DNA of 47,529 bases, from positions 48,427-95,955 of the forward strand of contig NZ_KI421415.1 of NCBI RefSeq assembly GCF_000472285.1. The letters run 5' to 3'. Origin of the DNA: Desulfuromonas sp. TF. GTDB taxonomy: Bacteria > Desulfobacterota > Desulfuromonadia > Desulfuromonadales > ATBO01. Within the stretch, counting starts at the first letter, position 1. Each line of letters starts with the position of its first letter. Shown one piece after another: positions 1 to 9,869 of this stretch. The position numbers and the translations under genes are program-made. The notes beneath the pieces are model-generated. The model saw only the letters and a program-made list of their open reading frames with translations. It was not told the DNA's origin and did no database searches.

Positions 1-285
1 GAGTTCGTACTGGTCGTAGCTTTCCAGGTCCATGAACACACCGTCATCTCCGGAAGGATAAAGAAACTGGCCCTTGCGCCGCTCGAAATCGGCTTCGTCT
101 ACCTTGTCCCCGGCCTTGAAGGTCTTTTCCAGGACCTGGCCGGTCAGGAGATTGCGGTACTTTGTCTTGACCAAGGTGCTGCCGCCCCGGGCCGAGGGAG
201 ACTGGGTGGTGAGGTCAACTACAATGCAGGGGGCCTGGTCGATCCGGATTACGAGACCGCGCTTCAGGTCGGCTGTGGTGATCAT
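1..285 (-). CDS. efpL: Elongation factor P-like protein EfpL (YeiP family), 3' end outside window
   Basis: First 95 residues of an EF-P paralogue; the gene runs off the left edge. The N-terminal KOW-like domain is visible. The loop that enters the ribosomal peptidyl-transferase centre reads SPSARGGSTL, with Arg33 where EF-P carries its modified lysine; this matches EfpL/YeiP rather than EF-P. EfpL, like EF-P, helps ribosomes that stall on proline-rich and related motifs. The ATG at 285 has a good GAGGAG ribosome site. It diverges from efp across a 177-base spacer. The C-terminal OB domains are not in view. Confidence 0.88.
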   Translation of the reverse strand, partial: MITTADLKRGLVIRIDQAPCIVVDLTTQSPSARGGSTLVKTKYRNLLTGQVLEKTFKAGDKVDEADFERRKGQFLYPSGDDGVFMDLESYDQYEL

Positions 286-371
286 CTCTGAACTCCTCGA
301 AATGGTTTTTGTTTCGTTGTGAATTTAGCATATCCCCGGCGTTCGACACAATCGCTCCTTGGCAAATTTTC

Positions 372-401
372 GTGACAAGCCGGGAAATTTTGTGATTTAA
401 T
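372..401 (+). promoter_or_regulatory. Probable sigma-70 promoter for efp
   Basis: GTGACA (372-377) and TTTAAT (396-401) are separated by 18 bases, each one mismatch from consensus. Transcription would begin near 408. The efp leader then carries AAGGAG a few bases before the ATG. No other strong match lies in the efpL-efp spacer. Confidence 0.45.
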
Positions 402-462
402 GTAGTGTTTACCCCTGGTCGCAATTCCGATCGAAAAAAAAATCATAGAAGGAGAATCTCCC

Positions 463-1026
463 ATGTATTCCTGCGCCGACCTTAAAAAGGGTCTCAAAGT
501 CATGATCGACGGCGAACCTCACGTCGTCACCCAGTTCGATTTCACCAAGCCGGGCAAAGGCCAGGCCCTCTACAAGTGCAAACTGCGCAACATGATCACC
601 GGCTCCCTTTTCGACCGCACCTACCGCAGCGGCGAAAGCTTCGAGCCGGCCAGTCTCGAAGAGCGGGACATGCAGTATCTCTACCAGGACGAGAACGGCT
701 ACGTCTTCATGGACAAGAAGTCCTACGAGCAGGTCCACCTTTCCGAGGAGACCCTCGGAGACGACAAGTACTTCCTGATCGACAACATGGAGGTAAGCGT
801 CCTCATGCACGGCGACCGCGGCATCGGCATCACCCTCCCCAACTTCGTCAACCTGCGCGTCACCCAGTCCGACCCCTGGGTCAAGGGGGACACCGCCGCC
901 GGAAACAATAAGCCGGCGACCGTCGAGACCGGCTACACCCTGCAGGTCCCCTCTTTCGTCGAGCAAGGAACCCTGATCCAGATCGACACCCGCACCGGCG
1001 AGTACGTCACGAGGGTGAAGGAGTAA
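463..1026 (+). CDS. efp: Translation elongation factor P
   Basis: Full-length EF-P (187 residues, the usual size) with KOW-like, central OB and C-terminal OB domains. It binds stalled ribosomes between the P and E sites and promotes peptide bonds at polyproline. The tip loop is KPGKGQA with Lys32, equivalent to the E. coli lysine that EpmA beta-lysylates. The C-terminal region shows the conserved GYTLQVPSFVEQG segment. An AAGGAG ribosome site precedes the ATG. epmA follows on the same strand and epmB lies 5 kb away, so this copy is very likely the (R)-beta-lysylated type. Confidence 0.97.
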   Translation: MYSCADLKKGLKVMIDGEPHVVTQFDFTKPGKGQALYKCKLRNMITGSLFDRTYRSGESFEPASLEERDMQYLYQDENGYVFMDKKSYEQVHLSEETLGDDKYFLIDNMEVSVLMHGDRGIGITLPNFVNLRVTQSDPWVKGDTAAGNNKPATVETGYTLQVPSFVEQGTLIQIDTRTGEYVTRVKE

Positions 1027-1032
1027 CTGCCG

Positions 1033-1090
1033 TGATCAGTGATCAGTGATCAGTGATCAGTGATCAGTGACCAGGGACTTGGGACTTGGG
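1033..1090. repeat. Tandem 7-bp repeats between efp and epmA
   Basis: Five perfect TGATCAG units (1033-1067) and a sixth variant TGACCAG (1068-1074) run straight into two GGGACTT units (1074-1087). The array fills nearly all of the efp-epmA spacer. The GGGACT-type core recurs at 15536. TGATCAG contains the palindrome TGATCA, so the array can also pair with itself. Slippage in 7-bp steps would change the spacer length between the two genes. Confidence 0.9.
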
Positions 1091-1097
1091 CGCGAGA

Positions 1098-2015
1098 ATG
1101 ACCATGGAAACAAATTGGGCGCTCGCCCGCAAAAGGCCGATACTTGAAGAGCGGGCCCGGATCGTTCAGGCAATCCGGGCTTTCTTCATCGAACGGGGCT
1201 ATCTGGAGGTGGAGACCCCCCACCGCATCCCGGGTAACGCGCCCGAAGTACACATCGACGCGGCGGCCGCCGAAGGGTGGTTTCTCCACACCTCCCCCGA
1301 ACTGGCCATGAAAAGGCTGCTGGCGGCGGGCTATCCCAGGCTGTTCCAGATCTGCCGGGTCTGGCGCCGGGAGGAGCGCGGGGGAAAGCACCTCCCCGAA
1401 TTCACCATGCTCGAATGGTACCGGGCGGAGGTCGACTACCGGGCCCTGATGGAAGAGTGTGAGGATCTGCTGCGGAGCCTGATCCCGGACGGGTTCCTGA
1501 TCTGGCAGGGGAAAAGGATCGAACTGGTTTCTCCCTGGGAACGGCTCACGGTCGCCGAGGCTTTTGATCGTTTTGCGACGGTCAGCCTCGAAGAGGCCCT
1601 GGCGACGGACCGCTTCGATGAGATCATGGCCTTCGAGGTCGAGCCGCACCTGGGGCGGGAAATCCCGACCTTCCTCACCGAATACCCCGCCGAACTGGCC
1701 GCCCTCGCCCGAAAAAATCCCGGCAATCCGAAGGTCGCCGAGCGCTTCGAGCTCTACATCGCGGGCCTGGAGCTGGCCAACGCGTTCTCCGAGCTCACCG
1801 ATCCGATCGAACAGCGGCAGCGCTTCGAGCACGACGAGGCGGCCCGCCGGGCCGCCGGCAAGCCCCCCTACCCTTCTCCTGAAAAATTCCTTTCCGAGCT
1901 CGAAACCATGCCCGAAGCCGCCGGCATCGCCTTGGGCGTCGACCGGCTGGTGATGATCCTGACCGGCACCGAAAACATTGATCAGGTGGTAGCCTTCACT
2001 CCTGAATCGCTGTAG
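1098..2015 (+). CDS. epmA: EF-P--(R)-beta-lysine ligase EpmA
   Basis: Class II lysyl-tRNA-synthetase-like catalytic core (305 residues) without an anticodon-binding domain, the hallmark of EpmA (PoxA/GenX). Motif 2 contains FQICRVWRREER and motif 3 GIALGVDRLVMIL. The enzyme activates (R)-beta-lysine with ATP and attaches it to the loop lysine of EF-P, here Lys32 of the gene just upstream. ATG starts at 1098 and 1104 and a TTG at 1086 are all possible; no strong ribosome site separates them because the upstream repeats occupy that space. The 3' end overlaps the convergent amidohydrolase by 20 bases. Confidence 0.93.
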   Translation: MTMETNWALARKRPILEERARIVQAIRAFFIERGYLEVETPHRIPGNAPEVHIDAAAAEGWFLHTSPELAMKRLLAAGYPRLFQICRVWRREERGGKHLPEFTMLEWYRAEVDYRALMEECEDLLRSLIPDGFLIWQGKRIELVSPWERLTVAEAFDRFATVSLEEALATDRFDEIMAFEVEPHLGREIPTFLTEYPAELAALARKNPGNPKVAERFELYIAGLELANAFSELTDPIEQRQRFEHDEAARRAAGKPPYPSPEKFLSELETMPEAAGIALGVDRLVMILTGTENIDQVVAFTPESL

Positions 2016-2701
2016 TCAGGCCGGCCAGCACCTCGCAGACCACCCTCCGCATCTCTTCCCACTCCCTCCGGTCGCCCGCCGGATGCTTCTGGTTCACCTC
2101 GATCTCGATTCCCAGGTAGGATGCCGGAGGAAACCGTCGGCGCAGGGTCGTCACCAAGCTGTCGGAAGTGCCCAGATAGGGATAGTTCCGGCGCACCCGG
2201 AGATGGGGAGCCGCCTGGCGCAGCCCCCGGTGGAGCTCAGCACAGAAATCAAGCTCACCCGGTCGGCGGGGGTCGTAAAGCAGCCCCAGGTCGGCCCGGC
2301 GCTCCATGCCGTCCCACTCGGGGGTGAAGGAATGGAGGGAGAGGTGAACGACCTGCGCGCCAGCCGCGATGTGAGCGGCGGCCTCCGCCGTCACCCCCTC
2401 CCGATAAGGGCGGTAGTATCGGGCCAGAATGCGCTCGCGCTCGGACTGCGGAAGATCCCGGGTGAACTCGGAGAAGAGGGTGCGGCTGCCGGGGGAGCGG
2501 TTCAAATCGACCAGGAGGCGGGTGACGGTCCCGGCATGGAGGGGGACCCCGAGCCTTTCGGCCAGCTCAGCGGCCAGGGGGAGGACGCCGATGTCCTGGC
2601 CGCGGTGACTGGCCAGAAGCTCCCCCGCTCCGGCGAACAGCTCTCCGTAGCGCTCCGGCACCCGGTTGCCGCCATGCTCGCAGCTCACCACCACCCGCCG
2701 C

Positions 2702-2709
<8 letters not shown>
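1996..2709 (-). CDS. N-formylglutamate amidohydrolase family protein
   Basis: 237 residues of the FGase family (COG3741), zinc-type amidohydrolases. Visible family segments are SCEHGGNRVP near the N-terminus, HRGQDIG, LVDLNRSPGS, HLSLHSFTP and GIEIEVNQ near the C-terminus, which hold the likely metal and substrate residues. The start at 2709 overlaps the upstream GCS2 gene by 8 bases. There are no histidine-degradation (hut) genes nearby. Its company (GCS2 ligase, RLAN ATP-grasp ligase, C39-like peptidase) suggests it trims or releases an amide or acylated glutamate product of those ligases rather than N-formylglutamate. That role is inference. Confidence 0.85.
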
Positions 2710-3930
<1,221 letters not shown>

Positions 3931-3934
<4 letters not shown>

Positions 3935-5409
3935 GCCCTTCTCCCCGCTTTTCTGCGCTCGATACGCTGCAGCATCACTCCCATGACCTGCCGGTACAGT
4001 CGATCCTTCTCCACCGCGTCTTCAAACCCGGCGTCGATGTTGGGATTGTCGTTGACCTCGATCACGTAGACCTTGCGCCCCACTGTCTTGAGATCGACCC
4101 CGTACAGCCCGTCGCCGATGAGATTGGCGGCCTTCAGGGCGGTGCGCAGCACGGCCGGCGGCACCTTTTCCAAGGGGAGGGTGTCGACATGCCCCTCGTC
4201 GCTTTTCTCTCCGCGGCTGTCCCGCTTGAGGATCTGCCAGTGCTTGCGCGCCATGTAATAGCGGCAGGCGTAGATCGGCTGACGGTCGAGAACGCCGATC
4301 CGCCAGTCGAAGGGAGTGGGGAGGAATTCCTGGGCGATGATCAGGTCCGACTTGTCCAGCAGCCTGTCCGCCGCAGTCTTCAGTTCCACCGGATTCTCCA
4401 CCTTGACCACGCCCCGGGAAAAAGCGCTGTCGGGCTCTTTGAGAATGCAGGGGAGGGTCAGGGCGGACAGGATCTCTTCACGATTGCCCTTATGCACGAT
4501 AAGAGTGCGCGGCGCCGGGACGCCGTTTCGCTCCAGAAGCTCGGCGAGAAACACCTTGTTGGTGCACCGGAGAATCGACTCCGGATCGTCCAGAACCACC
4601 AGCCCTTCTGCATCTGCTTTGCGGGCGAAGCGGTAGGTATGATGGTTGACGTTAGTGGTCTCGCGGATGAACAGGGCGTCGAATTCGGCCAGGCGCCCGA
4701 AATCCTCCTTCTCGATCAACTCGGCCGCCAGCCCCAGCTTCTCGGCCGCCTTGACGAACTTCTGCAGAGCCCTGGGATTGGAGGGCGCCTCCTCCTCCCT
4801 GGGGTCGACCAGGATGGCCAGATCGTAGCGGGCGGGCTTTTTTTTCGTCCCTCCACGGCGGCGGCCGCTGAAGTACTGCTGGGCGGCGTCCACCACGAAG
4901 TCCCTGTGGTCTTCTGGAATTTCGTTGGCGGAGATGGGGCCAAGGTGCTGCAGCTGCCATTTGCCGCTCTTCTCGTTGCAGACGAAATGGGCCCGCAGAA
5001 AGGGAGCCTGGAACATCTTGAACAACTGCAGGCTGAGCCGATCGTAACGCTTGGCCAGGTTGTGCCCGAAATAGACGCTGAGAACGAACTCGCGAGAAGC
5101 CAGAGGCGAAAGGCTCTTCTGAATCAGCTCGTCCAACTCATCGGCGACCCCCCGGATGATGCTCTGGGTCTTGAAATCCTGAATCGTCGCCACGCTGGGG
5201 AGGGGCTTGTGCCCGCGCGCCGCGGCCAGAAGAGAGACGTAATAGCCGAGACTCTGGTAGCGGTAGGAGCGGCAGAGGTTGAAGACCTTGACGAAGCGTA
5301 TGGTCGAAAACTGAGGTTGGGTAAGATAGGCGCGCGCTGAGACCACCTCGACGTCGGGGATTTGGATCGGCCAGCGGGCCGGTTCATTGACGACGATCAG
5401 AATGGGCAT
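3931..5409 (-). CDS. RimK-type ATP-grasp ligase with RLAN N-terminal domain
   Basis: 492 residues. The first ~160 residues resemble the RLAN domain found in front of certain RimK-like ligases. The C-terminal ~300 residues form an ATP-grasp domain: a TNKVFLAELLERNGVPAPRT opening, an ILKEPDSAFSRGVVKV loop, a DWRIGVL strand and the metal-binding ending VIEVNDNPNID. RimK enzymes add glutamates or other amino acids to proteins or peptides. The ATG at 5409 (MPILIVVNEP) is chosen over an upstream in-frame ATG at 5493, which lies deep inside the preceding gene. Even so, it overlaps that C39-like gene by 26 bases. The acceptor molecule is not known. Confidence 0.88.
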
Positions 5410-6193
5410 GCAGGGAACCTCGTGAGCCCTTGCGAGGGCGGATAATGAGAAGATTGGCATCGTAGGTGAGCACCCCAAGCAGGATGGCGCCAATGGCCCG
5501 GTCGATACTGACTGGGTAATTCTGGACTTCCGCCATGGGATTGGGAAGCAGCGGATCGGCGATCAGTATGCTGCGCACCGTGCGGTCGTAGCCGTGCAGA
5601 ACGACGAAGTGACCGGAAGGCTCGCCACGGATGTCGTCGAAATCTCCGTCGCGCCCGAATTCGCGGGGCGTACGGTAGAGGTAGGTGGCCGAAAGGCCGG
5701 TGATGATCGGAATGGACTTGCTGAGATGGCGGCGGATCAGGCTTCCGGTAAGGTCCTCGAAGCGCAGCTCCCCGCCCAGATCGAGAAATTCGAGGAAGGC
5801 CTCCGAGGCCACATGAAGCTTGGGATCAGGCTTGAAAGCCATCTGCCGGCGCAGCTTGTCCCTCAAGTCGACACCCGGCTCCACCAGCCAGGACGGATCG
5901 AAAAGCTGCAGTTTGTAGGTATAGATGGTGGCCCGGTAGCCGCGCCGCAGGGCGTGGCAGGCGAGAAGCACCGCCAGGGTCCCTCCCCCCTCAAGCATGG
6001 AAACCTCGGAGATGACGCGGGAGAGGGGAATATGGTCCTCGAAATAGGCATAGACTGCCTGCAGACAGGTCGGGCCGCAGGTGATCTCATCAGGCTGGGG
6101 CAGAATCCGAAACGGCAGACGGCTTCTCAAGGCGGCACCGCCAGGGGGGAATAAGGAAGACGCCGGGAAGGCGCTTCTTTGACTGCTTTTCAT
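5384..6193 (-). CDS. C39-like (papain-fold) cysteine peptidase
   Basis: 269 residues. The N-terminal QPDEITCGPTCLQAVYAY holds the catalytic Cys after an oxyanion-hole Gln. GHFVVLHGYD holds the catalytic His, followed by an IADPL segment with the likely Asp, as in bacteriocin-processing C39 peptidases. There is no ABC transporter part, membrane segment or clear signal peptide, so it is probably cytoplasmic. It is first in the ligase cassette and starts 37 bases after epmB ends. Likely jobs are cutting a precursor peptide or removing what the ligases add. A transglutaminase-like transferase activity cannot be excluded. Confidence 0.82.
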   Translation of the reverse strand: MKSSQRSAFPASSLFPPGGAALRSRLPFRILPQPDEITCGPTCLQAVYAYFEDHIPLSRVISEVSMLEGGGTLAVLLACHALRRGYRATIYTYKLQLFDPSWLVEPGVDLRDKLRRQMAFKPDPKLHVASEAFLEFLDLGGELRFEDLTGSLIRRHLSKSIPIITGLSATYLYRTPREFGRDGDFDDIRGEPSGHFVVLHGYDRTVRSILIADPLLPNPMAEVQNYPVSIDRAIGAILLGVLTYDANLLIIRPRKGSRGSLHAHSDRRQ

Positions 6194-6230
6194 TATAACA
6201 AAAAGAAACCTGCCGGAGAAAGGTATTCCC

Positions 6231-7277
6231 CTAATCCTGAATGTCGGGATAGATCAGACGCTCCCCTCCGGGCGAAAGGATCTCGAGCCGGTCAGTCTCA
6301 CTCTCGACGTAGTTCGGACCCACCGGCACTTTACCTTTGCCCCCGGGAAGATCGACGACATAATGGGGGATCGCCAGGCCGGAGACCGGCCCGCGCAGGG
6401 ACCGCATGATCGCCACCCCGCACTCCAGAGGAGTGCGGAAATGGCCGGTTCCGGCGGTCAGGTCCATCTGGTGGAGATAGTAGGGACGCACCCGGATTCT
6501 GAGCAGCCCCTTCACCAACTCGGCCATCACCCCGGGATCGTCGTTGACCCCTTTGAGCAGGACGGTCTGGTTGCCGAGCTGAATGCCGGCGTCGGCGAGG
6601 CGGGCGCAGGCTTCGGCCGCCTCGGGAGCGAGCTCGCGGGGGTGGTTGAAATGGGTGTTGAGATAGAGGGGGTGGAAGCGCCGAAGCATGCGGCAGAGAT
6701 TTTCCGTGATCCGCTCGGGGAGGGTCACCGGCACCCGGGTGCCTATGCGGATCACCTCCACGTGGGGGATGCGCCGCAAACGCTCGAGGATGTCCTCCAG
6801 GAGGAGATCGGACATCAGCAGGGGGTCGCCGCCGGAGAGGATGACGTCGCTCACCTGCGGGGATCGGGCGATGTAGTCGATGCCGGCGAGCACCTCGCCC
6901 AGGGAAACCCGCATCGAGGGGCAGCCGACCTTGCGCTTGCGGGTGCAGAAGCGGCAATAGGAGGCGCAGGTCCCCGAGACGAGAAAGAGGACCCGGTCGG
7001 GATAGCGGTGGACGATCCCCGCGGCAGGAGACAGGGCCTCCTCGTTGAGCGGGTCGATCGAGAGGCCGCCGTCGTCTAGTTCCCGGGGATCCGGGACGCA
7101 CTGCCGCCAGATCGGATCGCCCGCTTCGCGGATCAATTCCAGATAGTGGGGGGTGATCCGCATGGGATAGCGCTCCGCCACCGGCGCCAGGGGGGCGGGA
7201 TCGATGCCGAACCTCACGGCCAGATCGGCCGGATCGGTCAGGCTCTGCTTGAGGCTCTGCTGCCAAAGTTCCATCAT
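6231..7277 (-). CDS. epmB: Lysine 2,3-aminomutase family protein, probably EpmB
   Basis: 348-residue KamA-family radical SAM enzyme. The cluster motif CASYCRFC (Cys104, Cys108, Cys111) binds 4Fe-4S and SAM. The PLP-binding region DLPGGKGKVPVGPN lies near the C-terminus. At this length (E. coli EpmB ~340; catabolic lysine aminomutase ~415) and with efp and epmA on the same stretch, it most likely isomerises lysine to (R)-beta-lysine for EF-P modification. Tandem ATGs at 7277 and 7274 are both possible. It follows the cobalamin radical SAM gene after a 68-base gap that contains a palindrome. A beta-lysine osmolyte role is the alternative, but no ablB-type gene is adjacent. Confidence 0.85.
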   Translation of the reverse strand: MMELWQQSLKQSLTDPADLAVRFGIDPAPLAPVAERYPMRITPHYLELIREAGDPIWRQCVPDPRELDDGGLSIDPLNEEALSPAAGIVHRYPDRVLFLVSGTCASYCRFCTRKRKVGCPSMRVSLGEVLAGIDYIARSPQVSDVILSGGDPLLMSDLLLEDILERLRRIPHVEVIRIGTRVPVTLPERITENLCRMLRRFHPLYLNTHFNHPRELAPEAAEACARLADAGIQLGNQTVLLKGVNDDPGVMAELVKGLLRIRVRPYYLHQMDLTAGTGHFRTPLECGVAIMRSLRGPVSGLAIPHYVVDLPGGKGKVPVGPNYVESETDRLEILSPGGERLIYPDIQD

Positions 7278-7314
7278 AGGTCCAATAGGTCGTATAGGTC
7301 CCAGGGGACCTATA
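7276..7314. repeat. 9-bp tandem repeat ending in a 22-bp palindrome before epmB
   Basis: Three 9-bp units of ATAGGTCNN (7276-7302) lead into TATAGGTCCC (7293-7302), AG, GGGACCTATA (7305-7314), a perfect 10-bp inverted repeat. It sits directly upstream of the epmB start. An A-run follows it on the plus strand, so it is not a terminator for epmB's upstream gene. It could be an operator or a dispersed repeat. Confidence 0.85.
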
Positions 7315-7345
7315 AAAAAAGGCGATTCTACCACAGCCGCCCCGT

Positions 7346-8941
7346 TCAAGTCGACGGCGGGAAAAAAGGGGCGTGATTCGAGGTGAACCACGGCGGAACG
7401 CGGTTGACGATCTCCCGCACCGCCGGTGATGCGAGCAGGCGCCGCCGGAGGAACCGGCGAGCCTCCCCCCTTCCCCATCCGGTGGCGGGCTCGAAGGAGC
7501 GATACAGCCCCAGGGGCTGGCCGTCGTCGAGGAGGGCCGAGGAACGGATCTCCGCCCCTCCGTCCTCCCCCACGAGAGACGATTCCCGGGGGAGATTCAT
7601 GATGGAGATATTGAGAAAGGAGATCCTGGCCGCGTGCTCTTCCAGAAAATCCAGGGTACGCACGGCATCTTCCTCGGTTTCGCCGGGTGTCCCGAGCATC
7701 ACATAGACGTAGGTGGAGATGCCGGCTTCATGGAGGCGCTCCAGAATCGCCGCCGCATCCTCCAGCCGCGTCCCCTTCCCCAAGCGGTCAAGGACCGCCT
7801 GCGATCCGCTTTCCAGCCCCAGCTGCAGCATAGTGCAGCCGGCGGCCGCCAGCCCTTCGGCCAGTCCGGAATCGAGGAGCGCCGGCTCGAAACGCACGAA
7901 ACCATGCCAGAAAATCCCCGCCAGATCGGCCCGCCGGGCCGCCACCCGGCGCAGGGCGGCGACGGGAACGGCATTGTCGGTCAGATGGAAGCGGGTCGTC
8001 CCGTTGCGCCGCCGCAGATCCAGCAGCAGGTCGGGAAGGTCGGCGGCGGGATGGGCGGCGTACGGATGGGTCGGCGTCGCCGCCTCGGGGCAGAAGAGGC
8101 AGCGCTGCCAGTAGCAGCCCCGGCTGGCGCCGACCGGCAGGACCGGCAGGGGAGAAAAATAGTCTTTGAGATCGACCCGGTCGAAATCCGGGCGGAAGTC
8201 GATCTCGCTTCCCTCTTCGAGAAAGTAGTCCGGGCCGCCCTCCCCTGAGATGATCCGGGGCAGCAGTTCTTCCCCCGGCCCGAAAACGATATGGTCGAAT
8301 GCCGAAAAACGCAGGTCCGCCTCCCGCAGCGTCCGCCGCCAGGAGGTGAACATCCCGCCGCCGCCGACGATGCGGAGCCCCGGCATCCACCGTCGAAGCA
8401 GCCCTGCCAGCTCGAACGCCGGCAGGACCTGGTGCCGGTAATTGACCGAGAGGGACACCGTACGCGGCTTCATCGCCGCCACCTGCGGCAGCAGCTCGTT
8501 CACGAAATAATCGTGAAAGAGGGTGGATTCTTCCCCGGCGGACAGCCGCTCCAGATCGGCGGGCGCGAATTCGGAGAGCGTGCCGTGGCTGTAATCCCCC
8601 AGGGAGAGTCGCTCGGCTCCTTCGCCATACACCCCGAAAGCGCGGTTGAGATGTTCGACGGCGGTGCGGTAACGGGGAAAGGAACCGAAGGCAGCCGGTG
8701 AGCGCAGCAGCGCCAGGGCGGCCGGAGCATGGCGGAGAGCGCGCTTTACGGCGGTGGAGGAGGCGGGTCCGGCGGCGGCCGCCAGCCGCCGCGGCTGCAA
8801 CAGGTAAAGAAAAGCCTTCAGGTTGGCGTCGATCATCCGGGCGTCGATGCCGCGGCGGCGCAGGGCGGCAAGAAGGATGGCCGGGCCCAGGGGAGGCTCG
8901 GCCGGTTTCACCGCCGGGGGATGAAGCAGCAGGGTCGTCAT
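7346..8941 (-). CDS. Cobalamin-binding-type radical SAM protein with CX4CX2C cluster motif
   Basis: 531 residues. The N-terminal half has the layout of B12-binding domains (PPLGPAILLAALRRRG start, IVGGGGMFTS core). The radical SAM half begins with SRGCYWQRCLFC: Cys276, Cys281 and Cys284 are spaced CX4CX2C rather than the classical CX3CX2C. LQLGLESGSQAVLDRLGKG and MLGTPGETEEDA are typical of this superfamily. The substrate is unknown. The start overlaps the MauE/DoxX gene by ATGA, so it belongs to the slyX-rhodanese-MauE run. Whether a cobalamin really binds is uncertain, because a DXHXXG motif is not clear. Confidence 0.82.
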   Translation of the reverse strand: MTTLLLHPPAVKPAEPPLGPAILLAALRRRGIDARMIDANLKAFLYLLQPRRLAAAAGPASSTAVKRALRHAPAALALLRSPAAFGSFPRYRTAVEHLNRAFGVYGEGAERLSLGDYSHGTLSEFAPADLERLSAGEESTLFHDYFVNELLPQVAAMKPRTVSLSVNYRHQVLPAFELAGLLRRWMPGLRIVGGGGMFTSWRRTLREADLRFSAFDHIVFGPGEELLPRIISGEGGPDYFLEEGSEIDFRPDFDRVDLKDYFSPLPVLPVGASRGCYWQRCLFCPEAATPTHPYAAHPAADLPDLLLDLRRRNGTTRFHLTDNAVPVAALRRVAARRADLAGIFWHGFVRFEPALLDSGLAEGLAAAGCTMLQLGLESGSQAVLDRLGKGTRLEDAAAILERLHEAGISTYVYVMLGTPGETEEDAVRTLDFLEEHAARISFLNISIMNLPRESSLVGEDGGAEIRSSALLDDGQPLGLYRSFEPATGWGRGEARRFLRRRLLASPAVREIVNRVPPWFTSNHAPFFPPST

Positions 8942-9375
8942 CGCGGCGGGGCGGGCATCCGGCCCCGAAGGCCATAGGTAAGTACCACCAGGGCCATGAT
9001 GCCGAAATCCCGAAGCAGAGCGACCCGGGCGCTTGTATGCCCCTCCCCGCCCGGATCGAAGCAGCCGCAGTCGATGTCCAGTCCCCGAAGATCCACCGAA
9101 GCGAGGGCCAGCATGAAGATGGCCGTCAGGACGCCGAGAACCAGAGCGGCCGGCCGCACCTTGCGGTTGGCGAGCAGAAGGAGGCCCGCCACCACCTCCA
9201 CGTAGGGGAGAGTCGCCGCCGCCAGGTAGTTCCAGCTGTAGGGAAGGATCTGGTAGTTGGCCACGTCCCGGGCAAAGGCGACCACGTCATCGGCCTTGAC
9301 TGCTCCGGCGTACAGGAAAAGGCCGCCGAGCGAAAGACGGCAGAGGTGATAGAGAAGGGCTGCGCCGCGGCTCAC
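8938..9375 (-). CDS. MauE/DoxX family membrane protein
   Basis: 145 residues with about four hydrophobic segments, starting with LYHLCRLSLGGLFLYAGAVK, a typical DoxX/MauE opening. A DCGCFDP motif holds two cysteines between the last two helices, as in MauE-type proteins thought to help disulfide or redox chemistry. The GTG at 9375 is chosen because it overlaps the rhodanese stop as GTGA; the longer frame upstream lacks hydrophobic character. It is coupled to a rhodanese in front and a radical SAM protein behind, suggesting a membrane redox/sulfur role (inference). Confidence 0.78.
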   Translation of the reverse strand: MSRGAALLYHLCRLSLGGLFLYAGAVKADDVVAFARDVANYQILPYSWNYLAAATLPYVEVVAGLLLLANRKVRPAALVLGVLTAIFMLALASVDLRGLDIDCGCFDPGGEGHTSARVALLRDFGIMALVVLTYGLRGRMPAPPR

Positions 9376-9869
9376 CGCTCTCCCCTTTCCACCGGCAGCC
9401 CGGCATCCGTCCATTCGGGGAAGCCTCCCTCGAAAACCCGCACGTCCCGGTACCCTTCGGCCAGAAGGATGATCCCGAGATCGAAGGAGTCGGGGCAACC
9501 GTAGCCGCTGCAGTAGAGGACGAGCACGGAATCCGCGGAAACCGCCTCGCGAAAGGAGTCGGGAAGGGGATCGGCTTCCCCCAGGGGAAGGGAGAGGGCG
9601 GAGGGAAGATGCCCTTCCAGATAGAGCTCCCGCGCCCGGGCATCGACCACTGCCGCTCCCTCGTCGATGAGCCGGCGCACTTCGTCAATTTCGACGGGAT
9701 GGGGAAACTGATCGGCAACGGGACTTTCTGTCGCCACCGGCGCCGTCTGTTTGCCGCTGAAGGCGTTCATCACCAGGCGATAGTTGAAGGAGAGCCCCAG
9801 CACCACCCCCAGGACGAGGATGACGACGGCTTCCAGCAGGATGCGGCTGTTTTCGGCGGAGAGGGGCAT
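9372..9869 (-). CDS. Membrane-anchored rhodanese-domain protein
   Basis: 165 residues: one N-terminal transmembrane segment (about 9-27) followed by a single rhodanese domain. VVDARARELYLEGHLPSALS is the family's first motif. The active-site loop is YCSGYGCP, with Cys120 as the likely sulfur carrier and a second cysteine in the loop. The domain probably faces the periplasm. The start forms TAATG with the slyX stop, and the end overlaps the MauE gene, so the three are coupled. The sulfur donor and acceptor are unknown. Confidence 0.85.
   Translation of the reverse strand: MPLSAENSRILLEAVVILVLGVVLGLSFNYRLVMNAFSGKQTAPVATESPVADQFPHPVEIDEVRRLIDEGAAVVDARARELYLEGHLPSALSLPLGEADPLPDSFREAVSADSVLVLYCSGYGCPDSFDLGIILLAEGYRDVRVFEGGFPEWTDAGLPVERGER

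Noticed and set aside
409-966. Long minus-strand frame opposite efp
   Set aside because: It is the antisense shadow of efp, with low-complexity Gly/Val/Leu content and no ribosome site.
1033-1074. TGATCAG array as a CRISPR or integron repeat
   Set aside because: Units are contiguous without spacers and only 7 bases long.
5410-5493. Upstream in-frame start of the ATP-grasp gene
   Set aside because: The 28 extra residues lie within the C39-like gene, have no ribosome site and do not fit the RLAN domain start.
6231-7277. KamA as a catabolic lysine 2,3-aminomutase
   Set aside because: Length is about 350 not 415, and efp/epmA are nearby with no lysine-fermentation genes, so EpmB is favoured.
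7303-7320. Palindrome before epmB as an intrinsic terminator
   Set aside because: The T-run lies on the wrong side for the minus-strand transcript.
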